Positions 15,558 to 25,343 of a stretch of DNA of 64,000 nucleotides are shown here, one piece after another. Under the pieces are notes generated by a model. The model worked only from the letters and a program-made list of their open reading frames with translations, did not search any database and was not told where the DNA came from. Both the position numbers and the translations under genes were made by a program. The stretch spans positions 124,001 through 188,000 of the forward strand of contig CALOBA010000045.1 in assembly GCA_942491465.1 (NCBI GenBank), written 5' to 3'. Positions within the stretch are counted from its first letter, which is position 1; every line of letters starts with the position of its first letter. This DNA is from CALOBA01 sp942491465. GTDB lineage: Bacteria; Pseudomonadota; Gammaproteobacteria; Chromatiales; Chromatiaceae.

Positions 15558-18500
15558 TCACTTGGCGTCGCCCTCGGCGCGCAGGCGCGCGATGGCGGCG
15601 CGGAGCTTGGCCTCCCAGGGGAAGGGCGGGTCGGTGGCGGGGTCGTAGGGGGGCAGGTCCGGGGGCGGCTCGCCGAGGGTGCGCAGCAGTCGGGCGGCCT
15701 GGTCGAGGTCGTAGCGGAACACCCAGGGGGCGCCCTGGCCCCAGGCCTCGCGGTAGGCGGCCAGGGCGTGGTGGCGGGCCTGGGCCTGGTCGCCGATGGC
15801 CATCCAGAGCTCGGCGAGGGTGCGGTGGTGGGGGTCGCGCTGGGCGGCCAGGTGCTCCGCCTCCTGGCGGGCGGCGGCGGGGCTCGGGAAGCGGCCGAGC
15901 CGCAGCTTGGCCAGGGCCAGGCCGGCCTCGGCGGTGGGGTCCGGCAGCCGGCGCTCGCGGGCCATGCGCAGGGCCTCGGCGAAGGCGGTCGCGGCGCCGG
16001 TCCAGTGGGCCTGCTCCAGGCGCCATTGGCCGCGTAGACGGTGGATGTCGCGCAGGGTCTGGCGGTTGTTGTCGCGGGTCGCCCGCGCCGCCGCGTCGGT
16101 GAGGTGGTGCTCGGCGAGGGTGCCTTGCCAGCGCTGGGTGCTGGCGAACAGCAGCTCCGCATCGCCTTGGCGGTAGAGATGCCGGGGCCAGTCGCGGCCC
16201 ATCGGGTCCAGCAGGCGCCAGGTCTCGGCGGCGTCGGCCCAGCGGCCCAGTATCGATTGCTGCCACCAGAGATGGAGCCGGCTTAGGAATAGCTGCGGCT
16301 TTTCACCAAGGGTCTCGGCGAGTTCGAGCGCCAACAGCGAGACGCGATGGGCGCTGGCCAGCCGCATGCCCCCCCGAAGCGATCGCGCGACTGATTGAAC
16401 GGCCGTGTTTGCGTTGCTCCAATGGGCTTGCGCCAAATGGGCCTCGAGCGCGGCGCCGAACGCCGTCGCCGCATCGTCGGCCTGACCGCAGCCAAGCAGA
16501 GCGCATCCGGCCTCGTTAGCCAAATAGCTCGCGGACCCTGGCGCCAACCCTTCCGGCAGTTCGCCCCAACCGCCGGGAAAAACGGGGCGCAGCAGGGCCA
16601 AGACCTCCGTGTGGGCCTCGATATTAATGAGCAGAGAGCCCGCGCTAGGTCGCCCCTATACGCCGACGCTGCCTCCTCATGCCGCCCGAGCCGCAGCAGC
16701 GTCCGCACCAGCTGCAGACCCGGCGCCAGGTCCTCCAGCGTGGTCGCCTGCTCCCAGGGGTCGTGGGCCATGGTCGAGAAGTGGTCGACGACGCGCTGGC
16801 CGAACCGCGCCTGGTCGGCGGGCGCCAGCGCATTGGCGGCGACGGCGCGCACCACCGGGTGCAGGTCGTGGCGGCGGGTCTGCAGGTCGTATTGCAGCAG
16901 GCCGCGGCGCTCCAGGTCGCGGACCGTCTCGGCGAGCCGGGCCGGGGCCTGGCGGACCGCATCGGAGGCCCGCCAGTCGGCCAGGGCCTGCTCGTAGGCG
17001 GCGCGGCGGGTGAGGGCGGCTTTGTGGTCCTGTCTGCGCTTGACCTTCTCGTCGTCGCGCATGCGTCGCCAGCGCCAATGGTCCTCCGGTGCCTCGGGCA
17101 CCTGAACCTCCGCCGGCTCCGCCGGCAGATGCGGATTCAACGCCGCCAGCGTCGGATAGTCCACCGCCTCGGAGATCAGCGCCAGGGTGCCCAGCAGCCG
17201 GCGAGCGTCGTCTTGCAGGGCGTCGATGGCGCTGTGCAGGATGTGGTTGCGGCGCTGGATCAGGTCGAGCCGGCCCAGGTCCAGGCGGGCGCCGCCGAGG
17301 GGGCCGGGGTCCGTGGCCCAGGCGTCGAAGTTGCCGCGGTCCGGGAGGTAGTCGAGGACCAGGCCGGCGAGGACGCCGATGACCAGCGGGTGGTTGTCGC
17401 AGTGGGCGGTGAGGTAGTCGCGGATGGTTGCCGCCTCGCCGCAGATGCCGCAGGCGCGGAACAGGGCCTCGCCGTCCTCGGGGCGCAGGCCGGGCAGCGG
17501 CAGCCGGCGCACGCCGGGGATGGCAAGGCCCGCGGGGTTCAGCAGCACCCGCGGCATCAGCCGGGAGCTGGCCAGCACCTTGGACGGGCGGGCCCCGGCC
17601 AGGGCGCGCAGCAGCTCGCCGTCTTCGTCGCGGATGGTGTTGCAGGGGTTGCGGTTGAGGATCCGATCTGTCGGGGCGTTGGCCTCCTCGTCCGGCACCT
17701 CGGCGGCGTCGATGCGGTGGTAGGCGACCAGCACCCGCTCCAGGCCGTCGAGCACCAGCAGCCAGGGGCGCGCGTGCAGCTCGGCGAGCAGGTCGCGGGC
17801 CAGGTCCGGGGTGGGCAGCTTACGCAGCTCGGCCAGGGGTCGGCCGGTCATGTAGGCCAGGGCGCGGCGGCAGAAGTCGGCCATGACGGCGCCGCGCTCG
17901 TAGAAGGAGTACCAGAAACGCCCGGCCCAGTCGGCGCGCAGGGCCGGGGCGTGTTGGTTGATCCAGTGCCAGGTGAGCATGCTCTTGCCACTGCCGCCGA
18001 TGGCGTCGAACAGCAGCAGGTTGTAGGGGTCGGCGGGCGCGGCCCAGTCGTCGAGGGCCGCCAGCTCGGCGCGGCGGCCGATGAAACCGTCGCGGCCGAT
18101 ATAGGCGGGCTCGGCGTAGAGGGCCGGCGGCGCGGGGATGGTGGGCTCGCGGCTGCCCTGCTCGGCGGTGGCCGGGGCGGGCGCGGGCGGGGCGGTGATG
18201 AGCCGCTCGCGCAGTTGGGCCACCGGGGCGGCGATGGCGTCTTTGAACGCCTCCAGGCTGTTGAAGCTGGCGTAGACGCGATGGACGGCGGAGTCGGGGG
18301 CGGAGCGCTTGGCGCGGGCGCGGAAGGCGTCGAGCTTGGCTGATTTCTCCGGGTCCTGCTCGACGTCGCGCTTGTGCACGGGATGGTCGTCGCCCATGAC
18401 AAACAGCAGGATGGGCCGGCCGAGCCGGACCGCCTCGTCGAACTCCAGCTCGGTGATGGAGCGCCCGTGCGGATTGCGCTGCGGGCACGGTGGTGTCTGG

Positions 18501-18754
18501 CCGTATTTGTGGCCGATGATCAGGCAATAGGCGGCGCTATCGCGGACCATGTCGAGGGACGAGTCGAGCACATCGACCAGGCCGGCGGATGCGTATTCCA
18601 TGACCCGCGGGTGCAGGCCTTGTCTGTTGATGACGGAAATCAGCGCGTCGCGGTGGGCGGTCAGGTCGGTATAGGTGCTGGAGACCATGACCTGGGGCAC
18701 GGCGCGGGGCGGGGTTGGCGGCTGCTCGGGCTGGGGCATCTGCTGGTTCCTCAT
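15558..18754 (-). pseudogene. DUF4062-STAND NTPase-TPR protein, frameshifted
   Basis: The 5' part starts at 18754; an alternative ATG at 18739 has the better Shine-Dalgarno, GAGGA. It has a DUF4062 domain ('VMVSSTYTDLTAHRDALI' near residue 23, 'YCLIIGHKYGQTPP'). A STAND-type ATPase follows with Walker A 'IGGSGKSMLTW' near residue 253 and Walker B 'WLLVLDGLERVLVAYH' near residue 330. TPR-like helices fill the C-terminal third. Near 16640 the frame changes: 'RGDLARAL' must continue as 'LINIEAHTEVLALL', which needs removal of one CT from CTCTCT. The downstream part then runs to 15558 without a stop. DUF4062-STAND proteins are found among bacterial anti-phage genes. This copy is either inactivated or carries a sequencing error. 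It stands alone between convergent pit and the bat operon. Confidence 0.75.
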
Positions 18755-18882
18755 GCTGCACCGACGGCCGAGCGCGCGCGGGGGCGGGCCGTGGTCGGGG
18801 CAGTATACCTGGGGCCTCGGGGGCCTCGGGGGCCTTGCCGAGCCGAATGTCTCGAACGCGGGGCGCAGGCTCGCGTTCGTGC

Positions 18883-19025
18883 CTAGCGCACCGCTGAGGA
18901 AGTCCCAAGACCGCCGGCAGCCGTGGGAGCGACTTGCAGTCGCGACTTCCGCGTCGCGGCGGTCGCGATTGAAAATCGCTCCCCCAGCTGCGGGCGGTCT
19001 CGGAATTTTCGCGGCAAGGCACTAG
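18883..19025. repeat. MITE-like element, CTAGYGC family, copy 1
   Basis: A 143-base non-coding element bounded by CTAGCGC and GCACTAG. It contains a REP-like hairpin of GTGGGAGCGACTTGCAGTCGCGA with its complement TCGCGATTGAAAATCGCTCCC. A second copy with the same arrangement and orientation lies at 47225-47367. It separates the DUF4062 gene from batD. Confidence 0.7.
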
Positions 19026-19083
19026 GGTGCCGATCGGGCAATCAGGCCGTCGCGGATCATCCTGCCGCCCGGCCAGGTCGGGA

Positions 19084-20820
19084 TCAAGCCGGTCGCGGAT
19101 TCAGCGCCGGCAGGCGCTGGCGGCGTACGCGGCTGGCCAGCAGGCCCCGGAGCCAGCCGGTGCCGGGGCGCAGGGCTCGGCGGAAGTCGTGCTTCCAACG
19201 TGGGAAGTCGAGCGTTTCGCGGCCGTAGAGGGCACGGTCGAGCTGCTGCATCAGGCCGATGACCTGGTCTTGGTCGGCGCCGGGGCGCAGGCGCACGATG
19301 CGGTCGGCGACCCGGGGCAGGGGCTCGCGCAGCTCGGCCTGGAGGTGGCGGCAGGCTTGGCTTTCGAAGGCCATGCACCAGGCGGCGGGGGTCTCGGCCT
19401 GGTCGGCATAGCGAGCGCAGCGATAGATACGGCTGCCGGCGGGCATGGCGCGGTCGATGCGGGCCTTGGTCCAGCGCAGCAGTGGGGCCGGGTTGAGCCG
19501 GCGGGCGGTGGCGCGCAGGCCCGCGGCGGTGCTGGTGGTGGTCCCGGCAAGCAGTCGGCCCAGCCGCCGGGGGAGGGGGCCGGCACCCTTGGGTAGGCGA
19601 TCGCGAAGCCAGACGCCGCCCCAGTAGCCGAGCAGCAGCAGCCCGAGTCCGGCCACCGGCAGCCAGTAGCCGCTGAGGCCGCGGTCGCCGGCGCGGTCGG
19701 CGGAGCGGCTGAGGCCGAAGAGGCCCGACTGGCCCTCGACCTGGAAGGTCTGGATCGGCAGCGATGAGGCCTTGCGGCTGTTGGTCTCGGTGCTCCACCA
19801 GTCGAGGCGAACCTCGGGGAGCTGCAGGCGACCGCCGGAGTGGGGCACCAGGGTGTAGTACTCGGTGCGCCGGCCCTGCAGATGGCGTCCGTCGCGGGAC
19901 AGCTCGGTGTCGGTGAGGGTCTGCTCGCGGTAGAGGCGGAAGTCCTCGGAGCGCAGCATGCTCTCCAGCGTCGGCAGGCGGTCGCCGGTGGCGCCGTCGG
20001 CCTTCAGCTCCACCATCAGCGTGATCGGCCGGCCTTCGGCGACGACCCCTTCGCTGTCCAGGGTGGCGTTGAGGGTCAGCGACTCCAGGGGCAGCCAGGG
20101 CCGGACGGTGGCCATGGTCGGGCGGACCTGGATGGTGCGCGGTTCGGCGACGGCCTCGTAGCGGCGGCCATCGGCGCGCTTGCCGTCGACCTTGAACGGG
20201 CCGATGCTCAGGCTGCCTTCGCGCAGCGGGGTCATGGCGAGGATGAACTCGTTGATGATCTCGCGCTCGGCGCCGCTGCCGCGGGTGCGCAGGGTGGGGC
20301 CGGAGAGCTGCTGGAACAGGACGTCTTCGATGGCGGAGAGCTGCGGGGTCGCGGTGGCGAGGTTGTCGCTGCTGACCACGCGCAGCCGTACCAGCACGTC
20401 CTGCTGGACGTAGGGCTGGTCCTCGTTGATGGCGACCTCGAGGCGCGGCTGGCCGGCGCCGCGGGCGGGCTGCCGGCCGTAGCCGCCGTAGTGGCCGCCG
20501 GGGTACTGGCCAGGGCCCTGCTGCGGTTGGCCGTACTGGCCGGGGCTGGGATATTGCGGGGTGCCGTAGGGGAATTGACCCTGCGGTGTCGGCTGCGGCT
20601 GCCAGCCCGGGCGCGGCATCGGCTGCGCCGGCTGTGGCGGGGCGGGGGGCACGCCGCGGGCGTTGCTCGGTTCCATGGGGCGGAACTGCCAGGGGTTGTA
20701 GCCCTGCTGCTGGCCCGGCGGGGGCTGGTAGGGGAAGCCCTGGGCGGCGAGCTGGGTGATCGGGGCCAGGATCAGGAGCGCGAGCAGGCCGAGGACGGCC
20801 TTGGGGTGGTAAAGCATCAT
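19084..20820 (-). CDS. batD: BatD family protein
   Basis: The 578-residue protein has a signal peptide ('LGLLALLILAPITQLAAQG', cleavage after about residue 27). A Pro/Gly/Gln/Tyr-rich low-complexity stretch follows at about 28-125, then BatD beta-sandwich domains ('RLEVAINEDQPYVQQDVLVR', 'RLPTLESMLRSEDFRLYREQ', 'VPHSGGRLQLPEVRLDWW'). One membrane helix lies near residue 385-405, with a cytosolic C-terminal tail. BatD is the last gene of the bat ('Bacteroides aerotolerance') operon and is thought to act at the envelope with the VWA proteins BatA/BatB. The biochemical role is not known. The low-complexity insert is longer than I would expect. Confidence 0.88.
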   Translation of the reverse strand: MMLYHPKAVLGLLALLILAPITQLAAQGFPYQPPPGQQQGYNPWQFRPMEPSNARGVPPAPPQPAQPMPRPGWQPQPTPQGQFPYGTPQYPSPGQYGQPQQGPGQYPGGHYGGYGRQPARGAGQPRLEVAINEDQPYVQQDVLVRLRVVSSDNLATATPQLSAIEDVLFQQLSGPTLRTRGSGAEREIINEFILAMTPLREGSLSIGPFKVDGKRADGRRYEAVAEPRTIQVRPTMATVRPWLPLESLTLNATLDSEGVVAEGRPITLMVELKADGATGDRLPTLESMLRSEDFRLYREQTLTDTELSRDGRHLQGRRTEYYTLVPHSGGRLQLPEVRLDWWSTETNSRKASSLPIQTFQVEGQSGLFGLSRSADRAGDRGLSGYWLPVAGLGLLLLGYWGGVWLRDRLPKGAGPLPRRLGRLLAGTTTSTAAGLRATARRLNPAPLLRWTKARIDRAMPAGSRIYRCARYADQAETPAAWCMAFESQACRHLQAELREPLPRVADRIVRLRPGADQDQVIGLMQQLDRALYGRETLDFPRWKHDFRRALRPGTGWLRGLLASRVRRQRLPALNPRPA

Positions 20821-20901
20821 CGTTCGTTCAGGATCTGGTAGATCGTTCCGTCAGCTGCACGTCGTGGGTGTTGCGCCGGCACGATGATCACGCGCGGGTG
20901 A

Positions 20902-22526
20902 TCACCACGGCCGGCTCTCCTGAAGCGGGCCGCCGGATTCGCGCATGACGCGCATCTCTTCCAGGCGGAATTGGTTGCGCATCAGCATCGACGGGTCACC
21001 TTCCACCTGGTCGAGGCGTTGTTCCATGATGGCCATGCCGGGGCCGAGCATGGGCTCGCCGCCGAGGGAGGGTGTGCCGGCGTCCTGCTGGTCGTCGCCG
21101 GGCCGCGGCTGGCCGAGCTGGTCGAAGCGGTCGACGGCGTCGGTCTGCGCCGGGTCGGTGGAGAAGTCCGGCGGCGGCTGGTGGGCGTCGGCCTGGCCAC
21201 GCCCGCTGCCGGTGCCTTGGGTATCGTCCTCCTCGCCTTCGCCGCCGGCGTTGTCGCGCTGCTCGTCGGGTCCGCTGCCGTCCTCGTCGCGCCGGTCCTG
21301 GTCGCCGCCGGCGCGATCGGCGTCGGTCTCGTCATCGCCGCCGGCTTGCTCCGGGTCGGGGCCCTGATCGCCGGCACCGTCGGTGTCTTCTTCGCCGGGC
21401 TGCTTGCCGCGGCTGTCCTCGCGCTCCTGGTCGCCCCCGTCGGCGTCCTCGTCCGTCTCCTGCTCGCCCGCGTCGGCGTTCTCGTCCGTCTGCTGCTCGT
21501 CGGGCTTGGAGCCGCTCTCCTGCTGTTCGGTCTGGTCGCCGTCGGTGCCGTGCTCGGAGCGGTCTGCATCGGCCTGATCGCCGTCGTCTTCCGACTCCGA
21601 CTCGTCACCGGACTTGCCGGTCTCGGTGTCGTCGCTGTCGCCGCCACCCTGCTCTTGGTCGGTGGTCTGGTCGCCGGACTGCTGTTCCTGCTGCTCGTCG
21701 CCACCGTCGCCTTCCGAGTCTTCGGATGCCTCGCCGCCCGATTGCTGCTGCTCCTGCTCCTGTTGCTGGTCGCCGGATTGTTGCTGGTCTTGCTGCTGCT
21801 CTGCTGGTCCTGCTGCTGCTGGTCCTGCTGCTGCTGGTCCTGCTGCTGCTCGTCCTGCTGCTGCTGGTCCTGCTGCTGCTGGTCCTGCTGCTGCTGCTGG
21901 TCCTGTTGCTCCTGTTGCTGCTGGTCCTGCTGCTGCTCGTCCTGTTGCTGCTGCTGCTGCTGCTCGTCCTGCTGCTGCTGGTCCTGCTGCTGCTGGTCCT
22001 GCTGCTGTTCGTCCTGCTGCTGCTGGTCTTGCTCCTGGTCTTCTTCCGAGCGGGCCTCGTCCGGGGTCTCTTCTTCGGCCTGCTCCTCGAAGGCTTCCTG
22101 CTCCAGACGCGCCAGCAGGCCGCGGGCGACGGCCAGGTTGTGGTGGGCGTCGTCGTGGTCGGGCTCGATCAGCAGGGCCGCCTCGAAGGCATCGACGGCG
22201 CCGGCGTAGTCGCCCTGCATGAAGCGGGCGTTGCCGAGGTTGTAGCTGGCATCGGCTTGGTCGCCGGCGTCGTCGGCGCGCTCGAACGCGGCTGCGGCCT
22301 CTTGGAAGCGCCCGGAGCGGTAGAGGGCGACGCCGCGACGGTAGGGGTCGGAGAAGCCCTCGGCGGCGGCACCGTAGTCGCCGTCCTGAAATCGCTCCAT
22401 GGCCGCTTGCTCGCCGTTTTGGAACAGGCCGGCGGATACGGGCAGCGCTGCCAGCGCAACCCCGATGGCGAGCACGCCGGACACGGCGAGCCGGACCCGG
22501 GTATCCCCACTGTCGATCGTCTTCAT
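20902..22526 (-). pseudogene. batC: BatC-like TPR protein with poly-Gln tract, frameshifted
   Basis: The start at 22526 gives a signal peptide ('SGVLAIGVALAALPVSAG'), then TPR repeats ('DASYNLGNARFMQGDYAGAV', 'DDAHHNLAVARGLLARLEQE'). A long Gln-rich tract made of 15-base units coding DQQQQ or DEQQQ follows. Near 21808 one base is missing: the frame passes from 'QQDQQ' into a serine-rich nonsense frame, while another frame continues with 'EQQQDQQQSGDQQQEQEQ' and a long acidic region. That frame ends with the typical BatC C-terminus 'MEQRLDQVEGDPSMLMRNQF' before the stop at 20902. Restoring one G in CAGAG mends it. BatC proteins are periplasmic TPR proteins working with BatA/B. Sequencing error in the repeat is as likely as true inactivation. 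Confidence 0.75.
21790..22050. repeat. Intragenic CTG-rich tandem repeats (poly-Gln coding)
   Basis: About 260 bases are built from variants of TGCTGCTGCTGGTCC on the plus strand, coding Asp-Gln4 or Asp-Glu-Gln3 on the minus strand. Units of 12, 15 and 18 bases are mixed. Length variation here should be common and would mostly keep the batC frame. Confidence 0.8.
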
Positions 22527-22688
22527 CCTGGTGTCGGCGGACCTCTCGGGAGGTATCAGCGAAGCCCATCCACCGGAAACCCTGTGTTGGCGCCGATGCC
22601 CTGTCTTCTCAGCGTTCACTCTGCGTCTCCGAGTCGTTGCGGTGCGCCGAGGCAGGCCGCGTGGTGGGGTGCGCTGCGCTCAGCCACG

Positions 22689-23714
22689 CTATGACCGGCG
22701 TCGCCGCAGCCGGAAGTGATCCCGGAACTGCGGCAGCAGCAGGGCGGCGATCAGCAGCAGCGGCAGGTAGTAGCGCTCGTTCCAGATCCGTGTGCGCTCG
22801 TCGCCGGCCTCCGGCGGCAGTTGGCTGATGGCGGCGGCGGCGAGCACCTCGCGGGTGTCGGCGTCGCGGTAGTCGGCGCGGCGGTAGAGCCCGCCGCCGG
22901 CATCGGCCAGGGCCTGGAGCTGGGCCTCGTTGAGCGGCGAGCGGATCGGTTGGCCGGCGGCGTCGCGCATCGGCCCGCCGCGGGGGCCGGGGACCGTGCC
23001 GCCCTCCGGGGTGCCGATGCCGAGCACATGCAGCCGTACGCCGGCGGCGGCCAGCTCGGCGATGCGCTCGGGGAGCCCGGACTCGGCGAAATCGCCGTCG
23101 GTGATCAGCAGCAGCGAGCGGGAGCTGTCCTCGGGCAGGGCGTCGAGCAGGACCCGGGCGCGGTCGAGGGCCAAGTGAAGGCGGCTGCCCTGGAGCCGGG
23201 ACAGGTCGGTGGATAGGGCCGGCAGCGCGAGCATGATGGTGCGGCTGTCTTCGGTAACCGGCGAGATGACATGGGGGACCGATGCGAAGGCGATCAGCCC
23301 GAGCCGCAGCCGCCGGTTCTGGACGATGATGTCCTGGATCTCCTGGCGTGCCCGGCCGAGCCGGCTGGGGCGCACGTCGTCGGCCTCCATGGAGCGGGAG
23401 ATGTCGAGCAGGATCAGCAGGTTGTCGCCCGGGTGGAACAGCCGGACGTCCTCGTAGTCCCAGCGCGGGCCGGCCATGGCCGTGAGCAGCAGGAGCCAGA
23501 GCAAGGTCCAGGCGAAGTATCGGCCCCAGCGTTCGCTGCCGCGCAGCTCCCGGGTGCCGCTCAGATGCGGCAGCAGATGGGCGTCGGCATAGCGGTGGAT
23601 CGGCCCCTTGGCGGCGCGGGCGGCACTGCGCCAGAGCCACCAGGCCACCGGCAGCAGGGCGATGAGGCCGAGGAACCAGAGCGGCTGCTCGAAGTGGAAT
23701 CCGGTATCAGGCAC
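22689..23714 (-). CDS. batB: BatB-like VWA domain membrane protein
   Basis: The 341-residue protein has two N-terminal membrane helices (about 10-27 and 60-80). A von Willebrand A domain with the MIDAS motif 'LLDISRSMEADD' follows near residue 100, then 'LRLGLIAFAS' and 'LLITDGDFAESG'. A final membrane helix near the C-terminus is followed by a basic tail. This is the BatA/BatB architecture. Its start overlaps the end of the preceding batA by 8 bases, so translation is probably coupled. It presumably forms a membrane VWA assembly acted on by the MoxR ATPase, by analogy with other MoxR-VWA systems. Confidence 0.9.
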   Translation of the reverse strand: MPDTGFHFEQPLWFLGLIALLPVAWWLWRSAARAAKGPIHRYADAHLLPHLSGTRELRGSERWGRYFAWTLLWLLLLTAMAGPRWDYEDVRLFHPGDNLLILLDISRSMEADDVRPSRLGRARQEIQDIIVQNRRLRLGLIAFASVPHVISPVTEDSRTIMLALPALSTDLSRLQGSRLHLALDRARVLLDALPEDSSRSLLLITDGDFAESGLPERIAELAAAGVRLHVLGIGTPEGGTVPGPRGGPMRDAAGQPIRSPLNEAQLQALADAGGGLYRRADYRDADTREVLAAAAISQLPPEAGDERTRIWNERYYLPLLLIAALLLPQFRDHFRLRRRRS

Positions 23715-24750
23715 TGGCCTCTCTCCTGACGAAGCGCCGGCGACCTTCCGGGAACAGCCCGAGCGCCAGCAGCGCCAGCAGCGCCAGGCCCAGGGGCCAG
23801 CGGTACAGGGGCTCGGGCAGGTAGGCGGTGCGGGTCTCGGTCTCGGTCTTCTCCAGCTCGCTGATGCGCATGGAGATCTCCTCCAGGGCGCGGGTGTCGG
23901 TGGCGCGGAAGTAGGCGCCGCCGGTGATGCCGGCGATCTCCTTCAGGGTGTCCTCGTCCATGGTCAGGTCGTCCCAGTATTCGATCTTGCCCTCGTGCAG
24001 GATCGGGATCTGCTTCTCCTTGCTGCCGACGCCGATGACGTAGATGCGGATCTGCGCCATGCGCGCCAGGGCCGCGGCCTCCAGCGGCTGGAAGCCACCG
24101 GCGGTATTGTCACCGTCGGCGATCAGGATCATGACCCGCGAGCCCGGTGGGCGCATGCGAAGCTTCTTGACGCCGAGCGCGATGGCGTCGCCGAGGGCCG
24201 TGCTGCCACCGGCAATACTGGGCTCGACCCCCGCCAGCAGCTGGTGCACGGCGTTGCGGTCGATGGTCAACGGCGAGAGCACGTAGGCGCCGCTGCCGAA
24301 GATGATGAGTCCCACACGGTCGCCGGCACGCTTGTCGATGAAGCGGCCCATGACCCCCTTGACCACGCCCATGCGGCTGACCTGCCGGCCGCGGTCGGAA
24401 AAGTCCAACGCATCCATGGAGTGGGAGGCGTCCACGGCCAGCATCAAGTCATAACCGGGGCTGCTGACCTCGGTGTGGGGCACCAGCCACTGCGGGCGCA
24501 TCAGCGCCAGCACCAGCGAGATCCAGAGCAGGTAGAGCAGGGCCTTGTACAGCCAGCCGGCCAGCACGCGCCCCGGGCGGCGGGCCTGGTAGGCGTTCTT
24601 CAGCTGCTCCAGATGCGGGTGTAGCAGGGTGACGCGCTGGCCCTCCAGCGGCGCTTCGCGGGTGGCGCGCCGATCCGGCCATAGCCAGGGGATGAGGAAA
24701 GGGACCGGCAGCAGCAGCGCAAACCAGGGCCAGGCAAACTCGAACTGCAT
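23707..24750 (-). CDS. batA: BatA-like VWA domain membrane protein
   Basis: The 347-residue protein starts with a hydrophobic segment ('FAWPWFALLLPVPFLIPWLW') and a second helix near residue 65. The VWA domain has MIDAS residues in 'LAVDASHSMDALDFSDRG', then 'VGLIIFGSGAYVLSPLT' and 'VMILIADGDNTAGGF'. A C-terminal membrane helix lies near residue 320. The ATG overlaps the stop of the DUF4381 gene (ATGA). It pairs with batB just downstream; the two are paralogues, as is usual in bat operons. Confidence 0.92.
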   Translation of the reverse strand: MQFEFAWPWFALLLPVPFLIPWLWPDRRATREAPLEGQRVTLLHPHLEQLKNAYQARRPGRVLAGWLYKALLYLLWISLVLALMRPQWLVPHTEVSSPGYDLMLAVDASHSMDALDFSDRGRQVSRMGVVKGVMGRFIDKRAGDRVGLIIFGSGAYVLSPLTIDRNAVHQLLAGVEPSIAGGSTALGDAIALGVKKLRMRPPGSRVMILIADGDNTAGGFQPLEAAALARMAQIRIYVIGVGSKEKQIPILHEGKIEYWDDLTMDEDTLKEIAGITGGAYFRATDTRALEEISMRISELEKTETETRTAYLPEPLYRWPLGLALLALLALGLFPEGRRRFVRREASA

Positions 24751-25337
24751 CAGCGTGACGCCTCGGCGGTGTGGAGGGACCGGTTGCGGCGGAATCGTTC
24801 CAGCAGACCCCCTCGGCGGGGGGGTGCGGTCCGCGGCAGCTTGGCGGTGATCCAGTCCTGCACCGCGTCCATCAGCCGTTCCAGCTCGGCGCGGCGGGCG
24901 TCGCTGCGCCGGGGCGGGGCATAGGGGGCCTGGATCAGCAGCCGGCCGTCACGGCGCCAGTCGCGTTCGCTCGGGTCGTGCTCGGTCAACCAGTCCAGCC
25001 AAGCGTCGCCGTGCAGCCCGGCGCAGGCGGCGCGGCCGTGCCGGGCCATGGCGACCCGTCGCAGCAGCTCGGACAGCTCGGCCAGGGTCTCCTTCTCGGT
25101 GCGCTCGGCGGCATTGGCGCGCAGCCCCCGCAGCTCACGCCCGGCGTCCCAGCGCCAGGTGCCGAGGGTGACCATCGGGATCGGGATGCGCAGGCGCCAG
25201 CGCGCGCGATAGCGCCAGGCGAGGATGCCGACCACCACCAGCGCCAGCAGCACCAGCCACCAGCCCGGGGCCGGCGGCCACCAGGGGACGCTGTGGATGC
25301 CGTGGATATCGCGAATCTGTGTAGGGTCGGGGAACAT
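24750..25337 (-). CDS. DUF4381 domain-containing membrane protein
   Basis: The 195-residue protein has 'IHSVPWWPPAPGWWLVLLAL', the membrane helix at the N-terminus that marks DUF4381, and a basic cytosolic part with conserved 'LSELLRRVAMARHGRAACAG' and 'WLDWLTEHD'. Function is unknown. DUF4381 genes regularly sit between the DUF58 and batA genes of MoxR operons, as here, with a 6-base gap before and an overlap after. Confidence 0.88.
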   Translation of the reverse strand: MFPDPTQIRDIHGIHSVPWWPPAPGWWLVLLALVVVGILAWRYRARWRLRIPIPMVTLGTWRWDAGRELRGLRANAAERTEKETLAELSELLRRVAMARHGRAACAGLHGDAWLDWLTEHDPSERDWRRDGRLLIQAPYAPPRRSDARRAELERLMDAVQDWITAKLPRTAPPRRGGLLERFRRNRSLHTAEASR

Positions 25338-25343
25338 GGTGCC

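Noticed and set aside
14969..16162. 397-codon minus-strand frame spanning the 3' ends of pit and the DUF4062 gene
   Set aside because: Low-complexity Pro/Ala/Arg translation, antisense to pit and out of frame with the TPR part.
21072..22694. Plus-strand frame with long Leu/Val runs resembling membrane helices
   Set aside because: The runs are the antisense reading of the poly-Gln repeats of batC.
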